Shown one piece after another: positions 18,270 through 26,932 of a DNA stretch of 64,000 bases. Each line of letters opens with the position of its first letter. Within the stretch, counting starts at the first letter, position 1. The DNA lies in the NCBI GenBank assembly GCA_965206355.1, contig OZ242212.1:558001-622000 (forward strand), given 5' to 3'. Under the pieces are notes generated by a model, which was not told where the DNA came from, did no database searches, and saw only the letters and a list, made by a program, of their open reading frames with translations. A program made the position numbers and the translations under genes. The DNA comes from Spongiihabitans sp965206355 (GTDB taxonomy: Bacteria > Pseudomonadota > Gammaproteobacteria > Arenicellales > Poriferihabitantaceae).

Positions 18270-18563
18270 CTTAGAGATGATGGGAAGAGGGGGCGTGCAG
18301 CCAATGCACGAGATGCTGATGAGAACGGAAAACTCTATTTCGGTGTTCCTACATCACTGTTTCCACCTTATCTGGAAAGTGGAACCTAGGCATCGGCGCG
18401 TCCGTTGACCTATCAGGCGGCTTATCTGGATTTGGCGGCAGAGTTTGCTATTCAGCAATATGGTCAGGATATTAGTTCAGCGGCGAAACAAAAAGGATTC
18501 GAGCAAAGAGGGTTAGACCCGGAGGATTTAACGTGCTACCCGGGCGAGACCGAGTCCGGGTGA
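18270..18563 (+). pseudogene. Decayed gene fragment downstream of lpoB
   Basis: One plus-strand frame reads LRDDGKRGRAANARDADENG, then KLYFGVPTSLFPPYLESGT, an in-frame TAG near 18387, and then continues as ASARPLTYQAAYLDLAAEFA to a TGA at 18561. A TAG also precedes it at 18267. The sequence looks protein-coding on both sides of the stop, so this is a broken gene, probably once the last gene of the lpo operon. I do not recognise the family. Confidence 0.6.
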
Positions 18564-18757
18564 TATGACAGGGTGATTAAAAAAGGCACAGCATTGCTTG
18601 AAAAAAATTGGATGAGGCACTCATCGAGGTGAATGTGAATCCGAGCAGTTTGGGAGAAGGTTCAGAGCATAAAATCGGTAGCTAGAGGATTTATAGGCAC
18701 TTCGCAAACTACCGAATTACAATTCTGTTTCACTGTGGAAGACTCAATCTCTACCCA

Positions 18758-18784
18758 CAGGTTTTGCAGTAAAACCTGATTTTT
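18758..18784 (+). terminator. Rho-independent terminator of the lpo operon
   Basis: An 8-bp perfect stem CAGGTTTT / AAAACCTG with loop GCAGT is followed by ATTTTT on the plus strand. It lies just before the convergent perM stop. On the other strand no T-run follows. Confidence 0.75.
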
Positions 18785-18794
18785 GCGGGCCGAC

Positions 18795-19823
18795 TTAACC
18801 GGAATTTTGCAGTAACTGCGCGATACGTTTTGAATTCTGTCCGCTTTCCAGCGCAATGGTAATTAGCATAGTTAAGGGAATGGAGAGGAACATCCCGACC
18901 GGACCTAATACCCATCCCCAGAAAATCAGCGAGACAAACACTACAAAGGACGACAGGTTTAAGCCGCCGCCCATGAGTCGGGTTTCGACAATATTGCCAA
19001 TGACGATGTTGATGACGACATAGCCGCTAGCGGCCCATAATGCGACAAACAAACCGTGGTCAACCAAGGCCAGTAATACCGCAGGGAATCCAGCGAGAAT
19101 CGAACCGATATAGGGGATGAAGTTTAGAAAAAACGCCAATACTGCCCAGAGAAAGAGGTAGTCAATTTCTAATAACCACAATACCAAGGCAACACAAGCT
19201 GCCGTCAATAAACTGGTCGCCGCCTTCAACGCCAGATAGTGAATCACTTTTCCAGTAAACTGCTGTAGTCTTTGCATAGACTGATCCGGACTTTTTAAGC
19301 TATTCCTGAGTTTATTGGGTAAATTTGTCACCTCGGTGAGGATACATAACACCGCGAAAAACACCACCAGACCATCTGCCAGAATGTTGCTTAAACCACT
19401 GAGCATATAGTTGAGTAGCTGGATCAGCGAGTCGGGATTAACCTGTTCGGCAATGCTGTCCAGAGGTAACACATATCCCCAGTGGGTGACAGTGGTATTG
19501 AACTGATCATAGATCGTAGTGAGATTCTGTTTGTATCTGGGCAACGAATGACTGAATTGCTCAAGGGAATTGGCAATCAGGCTAAACACCGCAACACCTA
19601 ATAATCCAACCACCCCAAGAATAACAATCAAGGCGACAATCGTTGGTAATCGCCGCCGTTGCATCCAAAATAAGGCGGGGGTACAGACGATGGATATAAA
19701 CACCGCCATCAATAACGGAGAGACGATATCACTTGCGCTCCTGAGTCCAGCAATCAGTACCACGAGTGCAGCACCGACTAATATACTTCTGGCTGTCGGA
19801 GAAAAGTTATTTGAAAATTCCAT
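18795..19823 (-). CDS. AI-2E family transporter (PerM-like permease)
   Basis: This 342-residue inner-membrane protein has about seven to eight hydrophobic segments (ILVGAALVVLIAGL, VVFFAVLCIL, LLTAACVALVLWLLEI, LGPVGMFLSIPLTMLI). The family marks are the central LFLWAVLAFFLNFIPYIGSI and the C-terminal GWVLGPVGMFLSIPL. Members export autoinducer-2 or act in Na+/H+ exchange; the substrate cannot be told from sequence. It stands alone on the minus strand, convergent with the lpo operon. Confidence 0.88.
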   Translation of the reverse strand: MEFSNNFSPTARSILVGAALVVLIAGLRSASDIVSPLLMAVFISIVCTPALFWMQRRRLPTIVALIVILGVVGLLGVAVFSLIANSLEQFSHSLPRYKQNLTTIYDQFNTTVTHWGYVLPLDSIAEQVNPDSLIQLLNYMLSGLSNILADGLVVFFAVLCILTEVTNLPNKLRNSLKSPDQSMQRLQQFTGKVIHYLALKAATSLLTAACVALVLWLLEIDYLFLWAVLAFFLNFIPYIGSILAGFPAVLLALVDHGLFVALWAASGYVVINIVIGNIVETRLMGGGLNLSSFVVFVSLIFWGWVLGPVGMFLSIPLTMLITIALESGQNSKRIAQLLQNSG

Positions 19824-20019
19824 ACAAATTATACGTTGGTGAATGATATGATGGCTAAACCAATGAAAATTTTTGCCGCGGAAATGACCGCACTATGATT
19901 GTTGCTGTTGTTTAATTTCATTGACTAATGTGGTCTGTATTTCTGTGCTTGTTTTCATATTGACTCGTGCATATCGGCTCGCTCATAGTCGGCGGATTCG
20001 TGTCGGCAAACAGATGCGG

Positions 20020-21411
20020 TCAACGTACCAACGGACTCGTCAGCGGTAGTTTGATGATAGCACGCAATCCCGGGTTGTTATCGTCCAGACTAATCGTGCC
20101 GCTATGCAGGGCAATGATGGCTGCGACCATGCTCAAACCCAGACCATTGCCACTGCTACTACGACTTTGATCGAGTCGGTAAAATCTGCCAAACACCTTG
20201 TCGCGTTGTGATTCTGGAATACCCTGACCATTGTCGGCGATAGTCACCACGAGTTCGTTACCCGCTTGCACTAACGAGAGTGAGAGATTGCCGTGTCTCG
20301 GGGTGTATTTGATGGCATTTTCAATGACATTAGCGAAGGCTTGAAATAACAGGTGGCGATCTCCTCGTGATATTATGCCGCTTTGCAACGTCGTTTCCAG
20401 AGTCTGCTGTTTGTCTTCAATCAACGGCTCATAAAACTCAACAATATCCTGCAACAGCATATGAAAATCAACCTCGCAAAAACCCGCCTTCACCTGACCC
20501 GCTTCAATTCGGGCAATGCGAAGCAGGGCATTAAATGTCGCCAACAATGAATCGGCTTCCTTAATAGCATGTTCCAGATTTATTGCCGAATTCGAGGTCG
20601 GTGGCTCCTGTAGCCTGGCTTCCTCCAAATGTTGTCGTAACCTCGTTAGCGGGGTACGCAAATCGTGTGCAATGCTGTCGGATACGCGCCGAATATCTTG
20701 CATCAGCATTTCTATTCGATCCAGCATTTGGTTGAGATTATCTGCCATCTGATCAAAATCATCATTACGCCCGGTAACGGGAACCCGTCTTGATAAATCT
20801 CCGGACATAATTTTGCGCGCGGTTTGATTGATCCACTCAATTTTTCTGACCGTTCTACGGCTCAATACCAGCCCACCAATCAATGCCAGTAGCACCATAA
20901 TAACCAGCCCCCAGGCTAACGCCCGCACCATGCTTTTTTTCGCCTCAGTGAGTTGGTGTATATCCCGACCGACCAGCAACCCATGATCTCCGGGCAAGCG
21001 AAAAATTTTCGCTCTTACCAAATGTGCTTCATGGTTTTGTTCATTCACTTCCAGACTAAATTCAATCCACTCGTTATTGATGGACACATTGTTGGGCCAG
21101 CGGTCAAGGTTTCCAGCCAAGGGTTGTAATGTGAAAGTGGTTAATAGATAGATAGAATTTCCGGTCGCCTTTTGTCGATTCAGTCGTTTGGTTATCAGGG
21201 TGGTCAAGCCCCCCAGCCCTTCCTGATCATATCGTTCCGCCAGACCCTGTATTTCCGCTTGTATGGTATTGTCCATTTGCTGATTCATATAGGACACGGT
21301 AAAAATGTAAAAGAAATAGAACAGTAACAGCGTTGATGTACTAAAGACGATGGCGTACAGCAACGCTAAACGAAGGGTGTAACTATGAAACCAACTACGC
21401 CTTTGTTGCAT
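20020..21411 (-). CDS. Sensor histidine kinase, two transmembrane segments, HAMP
   Basis: This 463-residue kinase has N-terminal membrane helix LALLYAIVFSTSTLLLFYFF, a periplasmic sensor of about 130 residues, a second helix LVIMVLLALIGGLVL, a HAMP linker, phosphoacceptor motif SIAHDLRTPLTRLR, N-box VIENAIKYTP and ATP-lid motifs VTIADNGQGIP and GNGLGLSMV. All catalytic boxes are intact. It overlaps the response regulator gene by 17 bp if the ATG at 21411 is used; a GTG at 21432 is the other option. The signal is unknown. The architecture is like QseC/CopS-type kinases. Confidence 0.92.
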   Translation of the reverse strand: MQQRRSWFHSYTLRLALLYAIVFSTSTLLLFYFFYIFTVSYMNQQMDNTIQAEIQGLAERYDQEGLGGLTTLITKRLNRQKATGNSIYLLTTFTLQPLAGNLDRWPNNVSINNEWIEFSLEVNEQNHEAHLVRAKIFRLPGDHGLLVGRDIHQLTEAKKSMVRALAWGLVIMVLLALIGGLVLSRRTVRKIEWINQTARKIMSGDLSRRVPVTGRNDDFDQMADNLNQMLDRIEMLMQDIRRVSDSIAHDLRTPLTRLRQHLEEARLQEPPTSNSAINLEHAIKEADSLLATFNALLRIARIEAGQVKAGFCEVDFHMLLQDIVEFYEPLIEDKQQTLETTLQSGIISRGDRHLLFQAFANVIENAIKYTPRHGNLSLSLVQAGNELVVTIADNGQGIPESQRDKVFGRFYRLDQSRSSSGNGLGLSMVAAIIALHSGTISLDDNNPGLRAIIKLPLTSPLVR

Positions 21412-22075
21412 GTAAAATGTACCCCGATCCACGCACCGTGATTAACAGCGGCATCTCAAAATTTTTATCTATTTTACGGCGAAGACGGCTGATATGAACA
21501 TCAATAACATTGGTTTGCGGATCAAAATTATAGTCCCAGACATTTTCCAGTAGCATGGTTCGAGTAACCACCTGATCGCTGTGGCGCATCAAATATTCAA
21601 GCAACCGAAACTCGCGCGGCTGTAGCTCAATCAGTGTCTCATCCCGCTTGACCTCTCGTGCCAGTAAATCCATAACCAAATCACCAACCACCAGAGTCGT
21701 ATCCTGATGCCGACTAAGTGTTCTTCTCACTAAGGCTTCCAGCCGTGCCAGCAATTCAGAAAACGCAAATGGCTTGGTTAAATAATCATCGCCACCCGCT
21801 TTTAGACCTTCTACCCGTTGATCAACATCAGCCAGCGCACTTAAAATCAGCACTGGGGTGATGTTATTTTGCGCGCGCAGGGTGGCAATAATAGTGAGCC
21901 CATCCATAACTGGCAACATACGATCAACAATCAATGCCTGATAGTTGCCGGCAGTCGCCATCGATAAGCCCTGATCACCTCGCACCGCAATATCCACGGT
22001 ATATCCAGCTTCCACCAATCCTTTTTGTACATAACTGGTGCCGGCTTCGTCGTCTTCAATAATCAATATATGCAT
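21395..22075 (-). CDS. OmpR-family response regulator
   Basis: This 226-residue regulator has the receiver domain HILIIEDDEAGTSYV with phosphoacceptor Asp in ALIVDRMLPVMDG and Lys in DDYLTKPF. The C-terminal winged helix includes ELQPREFRLLEYLMRHSDQV and VIDVHISRLRRKID. The ATG at 22075 begins directly at the receiver (MHILIIEDD); the upstream in-frame extension is unsupported. It is cotranscribed with the sensor kinase. Sequence resembles CopR/CusR-type regulators of metal or envelope stress, but no target gene is adjacent. Confidence 0.93.
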   Translation of the reverse strand: MHILIIEDDEAGTSYVQKGLVEAGYTVDIAVRGDQGLSMATAGNYQALIVDRMLPVMDGLTIIATLRAQNNITPVLILSALADVDQRVEGLKAGGDDYLTKPFAFSELLARLEALVRRTLSRHQDTTLVVGDLVMDLLAREVKRDETLIELQPREFRLLEYLMRHSDQVVTRTMLLENVWDYNFDPQTNVIDVHISRLRRKIDKNFEMPLLITVRGSGYILHATKA

Positions 22076-22224
22076 AGTTGGAAGTGAACAGATATGTCCT
22101 TGAAGTAGCTTTAGCGTCAGTGCCGATGATGGCACGATAGCATGCTGTTTTTCAAGCGGGATTTTCAAAACCCTTACATTGAAAGTTAAATCAGAACGGC
22201 TAAATATTTATGATGTTTTTTATA

Positions 22225-22363
22225 GAGACCTTTGCACGAAAGCCATTTCACCTGCATGCTGCGTTAAAATCGTACTCAATCGGTCATTTATAAGCATAAA
22301 CTCCCTCATTCCGTGCGTTTTTGCCTGGCCTGAAAGCGAAATCATCTTCCGTGCAAAGGTCTC
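22225..22363 (-). mobile_element. 139-bp MITE, copy 3 (reverse)
   Basis: It is flanked by perfect 5-bp repeats TTATA (22220-22224 and 22364-22368). It has the GGCCAGGC variant with GATTTTAACGC, a combination between the two main subtypes. It lies upstream of the response regulator gene, where it could affect that promoter. Confidence 0.93.
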
Positions 22364-22838
22364 TTATAATTACTGCTGTGAAAAATTTGATTTCATTGCA
22401 TCTTCAGAAGAGCTCAAATTATAATATGCGCATAAGTCAAAGAAATTATCATATCAAAAATCTTAAATGAAGAGGATACACTACCAAGTCAAAGCATCCT
22501 CGCAGATTACATCGGTCTCCCCAAACAATGACAAAAATTACTGATACCCTTGTTGACGATGGTTTTCTATACTAGACCTTTGTATCACCGATTAGTGGGC
22601 AAAGTGTTCTGACTTTGGTTAGAAACGACATTTTTTGTCTCATATCAGAACAGTTTTGCTTGTTTTCTGATTAGGTGTTTTTGAATTATGGATTAAAGTC
22701 TCAAAACAGTGAAATTCTGAAAAACTGGATATTTTTGCCGAATTCCGCTATAGTGTCGGTACAGTAGTTGTGCGGCAACGACTGTTTGTTGTTGCATATA
22801 ATCTAGCAACTTATTTTATCAATCATTGAGGAAATGTT
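22364..22838. promoter_or_regulatory. Leader and promoter region of the amino acid ABC locus
   Basis: These 475 AT-rich bases hold no gene. A TATAAT box at 22797-22802 lies 37 bp before the first binding-protein ATG, but its -35 is weak. GAGG just before the ATG serves as ribosome site. The length suggests further regulatory sites, which I cannot identify. Confidence 0.5.
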
Positions 22839-23876
22839 ATGAAAACTACCAAAATTGTGGCAATCGTCACTACGCTGTTGTTCGGCATGGTGACTGCGCT
22901 GATGGTGCAGGCGGGAACGTTGGAAGAGGTTATCAAACGTGGCTCGGTAATTTGTGGAGTGGACGGCGGTGTACCCGGTTTTTCTGCGCCCGATGACGCT
23001 GGCGTGATGCAGGGTATTGATGTCGATGTCTGTTACGCTCTCGGCGCTATGGTGCTGGGTGATTCCAAAAAAGTTCAGTTTGTCCCACTGACGGCTAAGG
23101 AGCGTTTTACCGCGCTCGCTTCTGGCGAAATTGACGTACTGTCGCGTAATACCACCCATACTCTGCACCGTGATACAGCGTTGGGCGTTAACTTCACCTA
23201 CTATAACTTCATTGACGGTCAGGGTTTTCTGGTACGCCAAGATTTGGGCATAACCAGCGCAAAACAACTTGATGGTGCTTCGGTTTGTGTACAACAAGGC
23301 ACGACTACCGAACTGAACCTTGCGGACTTCTTTCGTGCTAACAACATGCAGTTCACCGCTGTTGGTTACGAGACCTCGGTACAGACTCGCGAAGGATTTG
23401 AAGGCGGAGCTTGCGATGTATTGACCTCCGACAAGTCGCAACTGGCAGCAATCCGTAGCGAACTGAAAAATCCAAAGAGTGCCGTGGTGTTGGCCGAAAT
23501 CATTTCTAAGGAACCACTCGGTCCGGTGGTGCGTCAGGGTGATGATGTCTGGTTCAATATCGTCAAATGGTCGCTCTTTGCGTCAATTAACGCTGAGGAA
23601 TTGGGAGTTACTTCTGGCAATGTCCGTGATATGGTGGCGAATAGTGCTGACCCGCGCATTAAACGTCTGGTTGGTAGCGAGGGCGAGATGTGCAAAGATC
23701 TGGCGAGTGTGCTGGCACAGGATTGTTTCGTTAATTCAATCAGTCAAGTCGGCAATTACGGTCAATCTTATGAGCGTCATGTCGGTGAGAACACGCCACT
23801 GGGTCTGACTCGCGCCGGCAGCCCCAACGATTTGTGGTCGCGCGGTGGTATACTCTATGCTCCACCCGTTCGTTAA
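22839..23876 (+). CDS. Polar amino acid ABC transporter, periplasmic binding protein 1 (AapJ/BztA-like)
   Basis: This 345-residue protein has a signal peptide ending at VQAGTLEEV and the AapJ/BztA ligand domain: VICGVDGGVPGFSAPDD, the ligand motif SRNTTHTLHRD, QGTTTELNLADFF and the C-terminal LWSRGGILYAPPVR. Known relatives bring glutamate, glutamine, aspartate and asparagine to the permease. An intrinsic terminator separates it from the permease genes, which would allow more binding protein than permease. It is about half identical by eye to binding proteins 2 and 3 downstream. Confidence 0.92.
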   Translation: MKTTKIVAIVTTLLFGMVTALMVQAGTLEEVIKRGSVICGVDGGVPGFSAPDDAGVMQGIDVDVCYALGAMVLGDSKKVQFVPLTAKERFTALASGEIDVLSRNTTHTLHRDTALGVNFTYYNFIDGQGFLVRQDLGITSAKQLDGASVCVQQGTTTELNLADFFRANNMQFTAVGYETSVQTREGFEGGACDVLTSDKSQLAAIRSELKNPKSAVVLAEIISKEPLGPVVRQGDDVWFNIVKWSLFASINAEELGVTSGNVRDMVANSADPRIKRLVGSEGEMCKDLASVLAQDCFVNSISQVGNYGQSYERHVGENTPLGLTRAGSPNDLWSRGGILYAPPVR

Positions 23877-23937
23877 TCACGATTGAGGATATTTTGACTT
23901 TTTGTGGCATACGGCATGATAGTATAAATACCTCACA

Positions 23938-23978
23938 TAGCCCGGTTTTTTCTGAAACAAAAAGCTGGGCTATTTTTT
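23938..23978 (+). terminator. Intrinsic terminator/attenuator after binding protein 1
   Basis: The stem TAGCCCGGTTTTTT / AAAAAGCTGGGCTA, with two G-T wobble pairs and a short loop, is followed by TTTTTT. It lies between binding protein 1 and the first permease gene, so it probably reduces rather than blocks downstream transcription. Confidence 0.85.
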
Positions 23979-24048
23979 ATTATTCCTTGAAATTTCGGAA
24001 ATTCCGCTCTGTTATCATGCATAATAAACAGGTGATGGAGCAAACGTA

Positions 24049-25245
24049 ATGAAACAAAAACCCGTCAAAACGCCGTGGTATCGCAACCCCGATACCCGCG
24101 CCATGCTGATTCAGGTGACTGTCGCAGTGATTGTAATCTGGATTATGTATACGCTGTTTAGCAACACCGTTCAAAATCTGCGCGAGCGTGGTATCCAGAC
24201 CGGCACCGGCTTTATGACGCAGGTTGCGCCGTTTGCATTTCCGCTCGATTTCTATCCGTTTTGGGACTATCGTCTTGGTGAAAGCAAATACTGGGAGGTA
24301 TTCGTCGCTGGCATTCAGAACACCATTTTGATTAGTGTACTCGGGATTATTGCCGCCGCCTTGCTCGGTTTCTTGCTCGGGGTGATGCGGCTGTCGAGCA
24401 ACTGGCTGGTAGCAAAGTTCGCGGCACTCTACATTGAAGTATTTCGCAATATCCCCGTGCTGTTACAGATTATGTTCTGGAACTTCGCAATTTTCTTACC
24501 CTCATTGCCCTCGTTACGAAGTGCCCACCAATGGGGTGATGCTGTCTATTTGTACAAAAGCGGTCTCAATATCCCTAAACCCTTCGCTGAAAACCTGATT
24601 GGTGTTTGGGTTCTTGCGCTCGCGCTACTGGCAACCGTAGTGGGGGTGTTTCTGTTCAGACGCTGGGCAAAACAGCAACAAATACAAACTGGTCGCCAGC
24701 ACCACACATTCTGGATCTCGCTGGCTGTGTTGATAGGCGTGCCCTGTTTAGTCTTTTTACTGGTGGGTTCGCCGATTGCGCTGGAGTATCCGCAGAAAAG
24801 TGGCATTTTTCGGCTGGTCGGCGGTATGCAGATTCCATTACAATTGTTCGTGTTGTGGTTCGCATTGACCGTCTATACGGCCGCCTTCATTGCTGAAAAC
24901 GTGCGTGGCGGTATCCTGGCGGTATCGCATGGTCAGACCGAAGCGGCTCATGCCCTCGGTCTGCGTCACAGTATCACCCTGCGTCTGGTGATTATCCCGC
25001 AGGCAATGCGGGTGATTATTCCGCCGACCATCAGCCAATTCCTCAACCTGACCAAGAACTCGTCGCTAGCAGTCGCCATCGGCTATCCCGATCTGGTCAA
25101 CGTCTGGACCGGTGTCGCACTGAGTCAGACCGGTCAGGCTTTGGTCATCATTGCCATGACTTTTCTCGTTTATGAGATATTGAGCTTGTGTACATCGGCT
25201 TTCCTGAACTGGTACAACAAACGCACTCAACTGGTGGAACGATAA
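24049..25245 (+). CDS. Amino acid ABC permease 1 (AapQ/BztB-like)
   Basis: This 398-residue inner-membrane permease has an N-terminal helix (AMLIQVTVAVIVIWIMYTLF), then the His/Glu/Gln permease core with FLLGVMRLSSNWLVAKFA and VEVFRNIPVLLQ-type sequence (YIEVFRNIPVLLQ), and a long insertion with extra helices, typical of AapQ. The ATPase-contact EAA loop is GQTEAAHALGLRHSITLRLV. It is followed by permease 2 after 3 bp, so the pair is translationally linked. It forms the heterodimeric channel with that protein. Confidence 0.92.
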   Translation: MKQKPVKTPWYRNPDTRAMLIQVTVAVIVIWIMYTLFSNTVQNLRERGIQTGTGFMTQVAPFAFPLDFYPFWDYRLGESKYWEVFVAGIQNTILISVLGIIAAALLGFLLGVMRLSSNWLVAKFAALYIEVFRNIPVLLQIMFWNFAIFLPSLPSLRSAHQWGDAVYLYKSGLNIPKPFAENLIGVWVLALALLATVVGVFLFRRWAKQQQIQTGRQHHTFWISLAVLIGVPCLVFLLVGSPIALEYPQKSGIFRLVGGMQIPLQLFVLWFALTVYTAAFIAENVRGGILAVSHGQTEAAHALGLRHSITLRLVIIPQAMRVIIPPTISQFLNLTKNSSLAVAIGYPDLVNVWTGVALSQTGQALVIIAMTFLVYEILSLCTSAFLNWYNKRTQLVER

Positions 25246-25248
25246 GTT

Positions 25249-26406
25249 ATGACTACGCCCACTACTGAATTTCAGCCAAAACCGAATCTACCCCCTCCAG
25301 TTACGACAGTGGGCACTATTGGCTGGTTGCGCCGTAACCTGCTGTCTTCGCCGTTCAACATTTTTCTGACCCTGCTCGGTCTGTTGGTGCTTTATCAGAC
25401 CGTGCCGCCTATGCTGCAATGGTTGCTTTTCGATGCCACTATTGCGGGTAACGAGAGCGGGGTCTGTAAGGTGACCAATGCTGATGGCGATAATGTTGAC
25501 GGTCCGGGTGCCTGCTGGACCTTCATCAAGATTCGTTTTTTACAAATTATGTTTGGGCTGTACTACAGCGCCCATGTTGACCAAGTCTGGCGTCCGGTGC
25601 TGATGCTGGTACTGGTTGCCGTGCAAATTGGATTGTTTTTTGTGCCGGCGTTCCGTTGGAAACGACACTTGGGGCTGTTTGCCATTCTTGTTTATCCCTT
25701 TATCGGCTTTGCCCTTGTTCACGGTGAATGGCTGGGTTTGCCGATTGCTGATACCAACCAGTGGGGTGGTTTCCTACTGACCTTCATTCTGGCAAGCATC
25801 GGCATCGTTGGGGCGTTACCCATTGGTATCCTGCTGGCGTTGGGGCGACGTTCGCGCTTGCCGGTGATTCGTGTCATCTCGGTAACTTTCATCGAGTTCT
25901 GGCGTGGTACGCCGCTAATCACGATTCTGTTTATGGCATCGGTGATGCTGCCCTTGTTTTTCCCATCGGGCGTTGATTTTGATAAGGTTGCGCGCGCCCT
26001 GATTGGCATTACTCTGTTTCAGTCGGCATACACGGCTGAGGCAATCCGTGGTGGTCTTCAGGCAATTCCGAGAGGTCAATACGAGGCTGCCGATGCGCTC
26101 GGCATCAGTTACTGGAAAAAGAATATTCTTATTGTCCTGCCACAGGCGTTGAAAATCTCAATCCCAGGCATCGTCAACACCTTTCTTGAATTGTTTAAGG
26201 ACACTTCGCTGGTCGCCATCATTGGTCTCTTTGATCTGTTGAACATGGCACAAACCGCGAGCCGTTCTTCGCAATGGAAAGGTTATGATCTTGAAGCCTA
26301 TGTGTTTGCAGCACTGATTTTCTTCATCTGCTGTTATGGTATGTCAAAGTACAGCCAGTCCCTGGAGCGCAAATTGGAAACCGAACACAAAAAACAACGC
26401 GCTTAA
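25249..26406 (+). CDS. Amino acid ABC permease 2 (AapM/BztC-like)
   Basis: This 385-residue permease shows WLRRNLLSSPFNIFLTLLGL at the N-terminus, the AapM mark, then core helices and FIEFWRGTPLITILFMASVM, EAA loop GQYEAADALGISYWKKNILI and end helices FAALIFFICCYGMS. It pairs with the preceding permease. No ATPase gene follows; the only one in the locus lies 5 kb downstream after the second permease pair. A phosphatase pseudogene begins 84 bp after its stop. Confidence 0.92.
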   Translation: MTTPTTEFQPKPNLPPPVTTVGTIGWLRRNLLSSPFNIFLTLLGLLVLYQTVPPMLQWLLFDATIAGNESGVCKVTNADGDNVDGPGACWTFIKIRFLQIMFGLYYSAHVDQVWRPVLMLVLVAVQIGLFFVPAFRWKRHLGLFAILVYPFIGFALVHGEWLGLPIADTNQWGGFLLTFILASIGIVGALPIGILLALGRRSRLPVIRVISVTFIEFWRGTPLITILFMASVMLPLFFPSGVDFDKVARALIGITLFQSAYTAEAIRGGLQAIPRGQYEAADALGISYWKKNILIVLPQALKISIPGIVNTFLELFKDTSLVAIIGLFDLLNMAQTASRSSQWKGYDLEAYVFAALIFFICCYGMSKYSQSLERKLETEHKKQRA

Positions 26407-26490
26407 TCGCTGTTCCTGTCAAGTACTCGTCCATAACAGTTTGGTCTGAGATCAATTTCGATAAGCGGTAGCTCATGACAAAGCTACTCT

Positions 26491-26890
26491 GTGATTAATT
26501 TTGATAAAATCGTTGATAATATTTTTATCGGTAGCTATCCAGCCCATCAAACTGATGTGCAGTGTCTGCAACAAGCTGGAATGATCGCCGTGATTAAACT
26601 TGCAAAGCGATGTTGATTTAAGCACGCTCAACGTTAACTTGCCAACCCTTGAGCAGCATTACCAACAAGCGAATATCGCCGTATATCGAGTCAAAATTAT
26701 TGACTTTGATGATAGCGATTTATTGCGCAATCTGGTCGCTGCGGCATAGACCCTAAACGGTATGATACGCAGTAATCATCGGCTATATCTCCATTGCACG
26801 GCTGGAATGCAACGCGCGCCATCGGTGGTTATTGGCTATTTGGTCGGCTACCAGAACTTTTCCTTGCAACAGGCGGCAGAAGTTATTTAG
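26491..26890 (+). pseudogene. Dual-specificity protein phosphatase pseudogene
   Basis: From GTG 26491 the frame reads VINFDKIVDNIFIGSYPAHQ and AGMIAVIK; one extra A near 26597 then shifts the frame. Restoring it gives INLQSDVDLSTLNVNLP and YRVKIIDFDDSDLL, followed by an in-frame TAG at 26747 (CAG to TAG), then LYLHCTAGMQRAPSVVIGYL and a stop at 26888. HCTAGMQR is the HCxxGxxR catalytic loop of cysteine phosphatases, and the preceding acidic loop is DFDDSD. The gene therefore carries at least two disabling changes. The C-terminus seems short for the family. It separates the two halves of the amino acid ABC locus. Confidence 0.82.
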
Positions 26891-26932
26891 TTTTGAACAC
26901 AGTAACGGCAGCCAATCGATAATTTGCAGACA

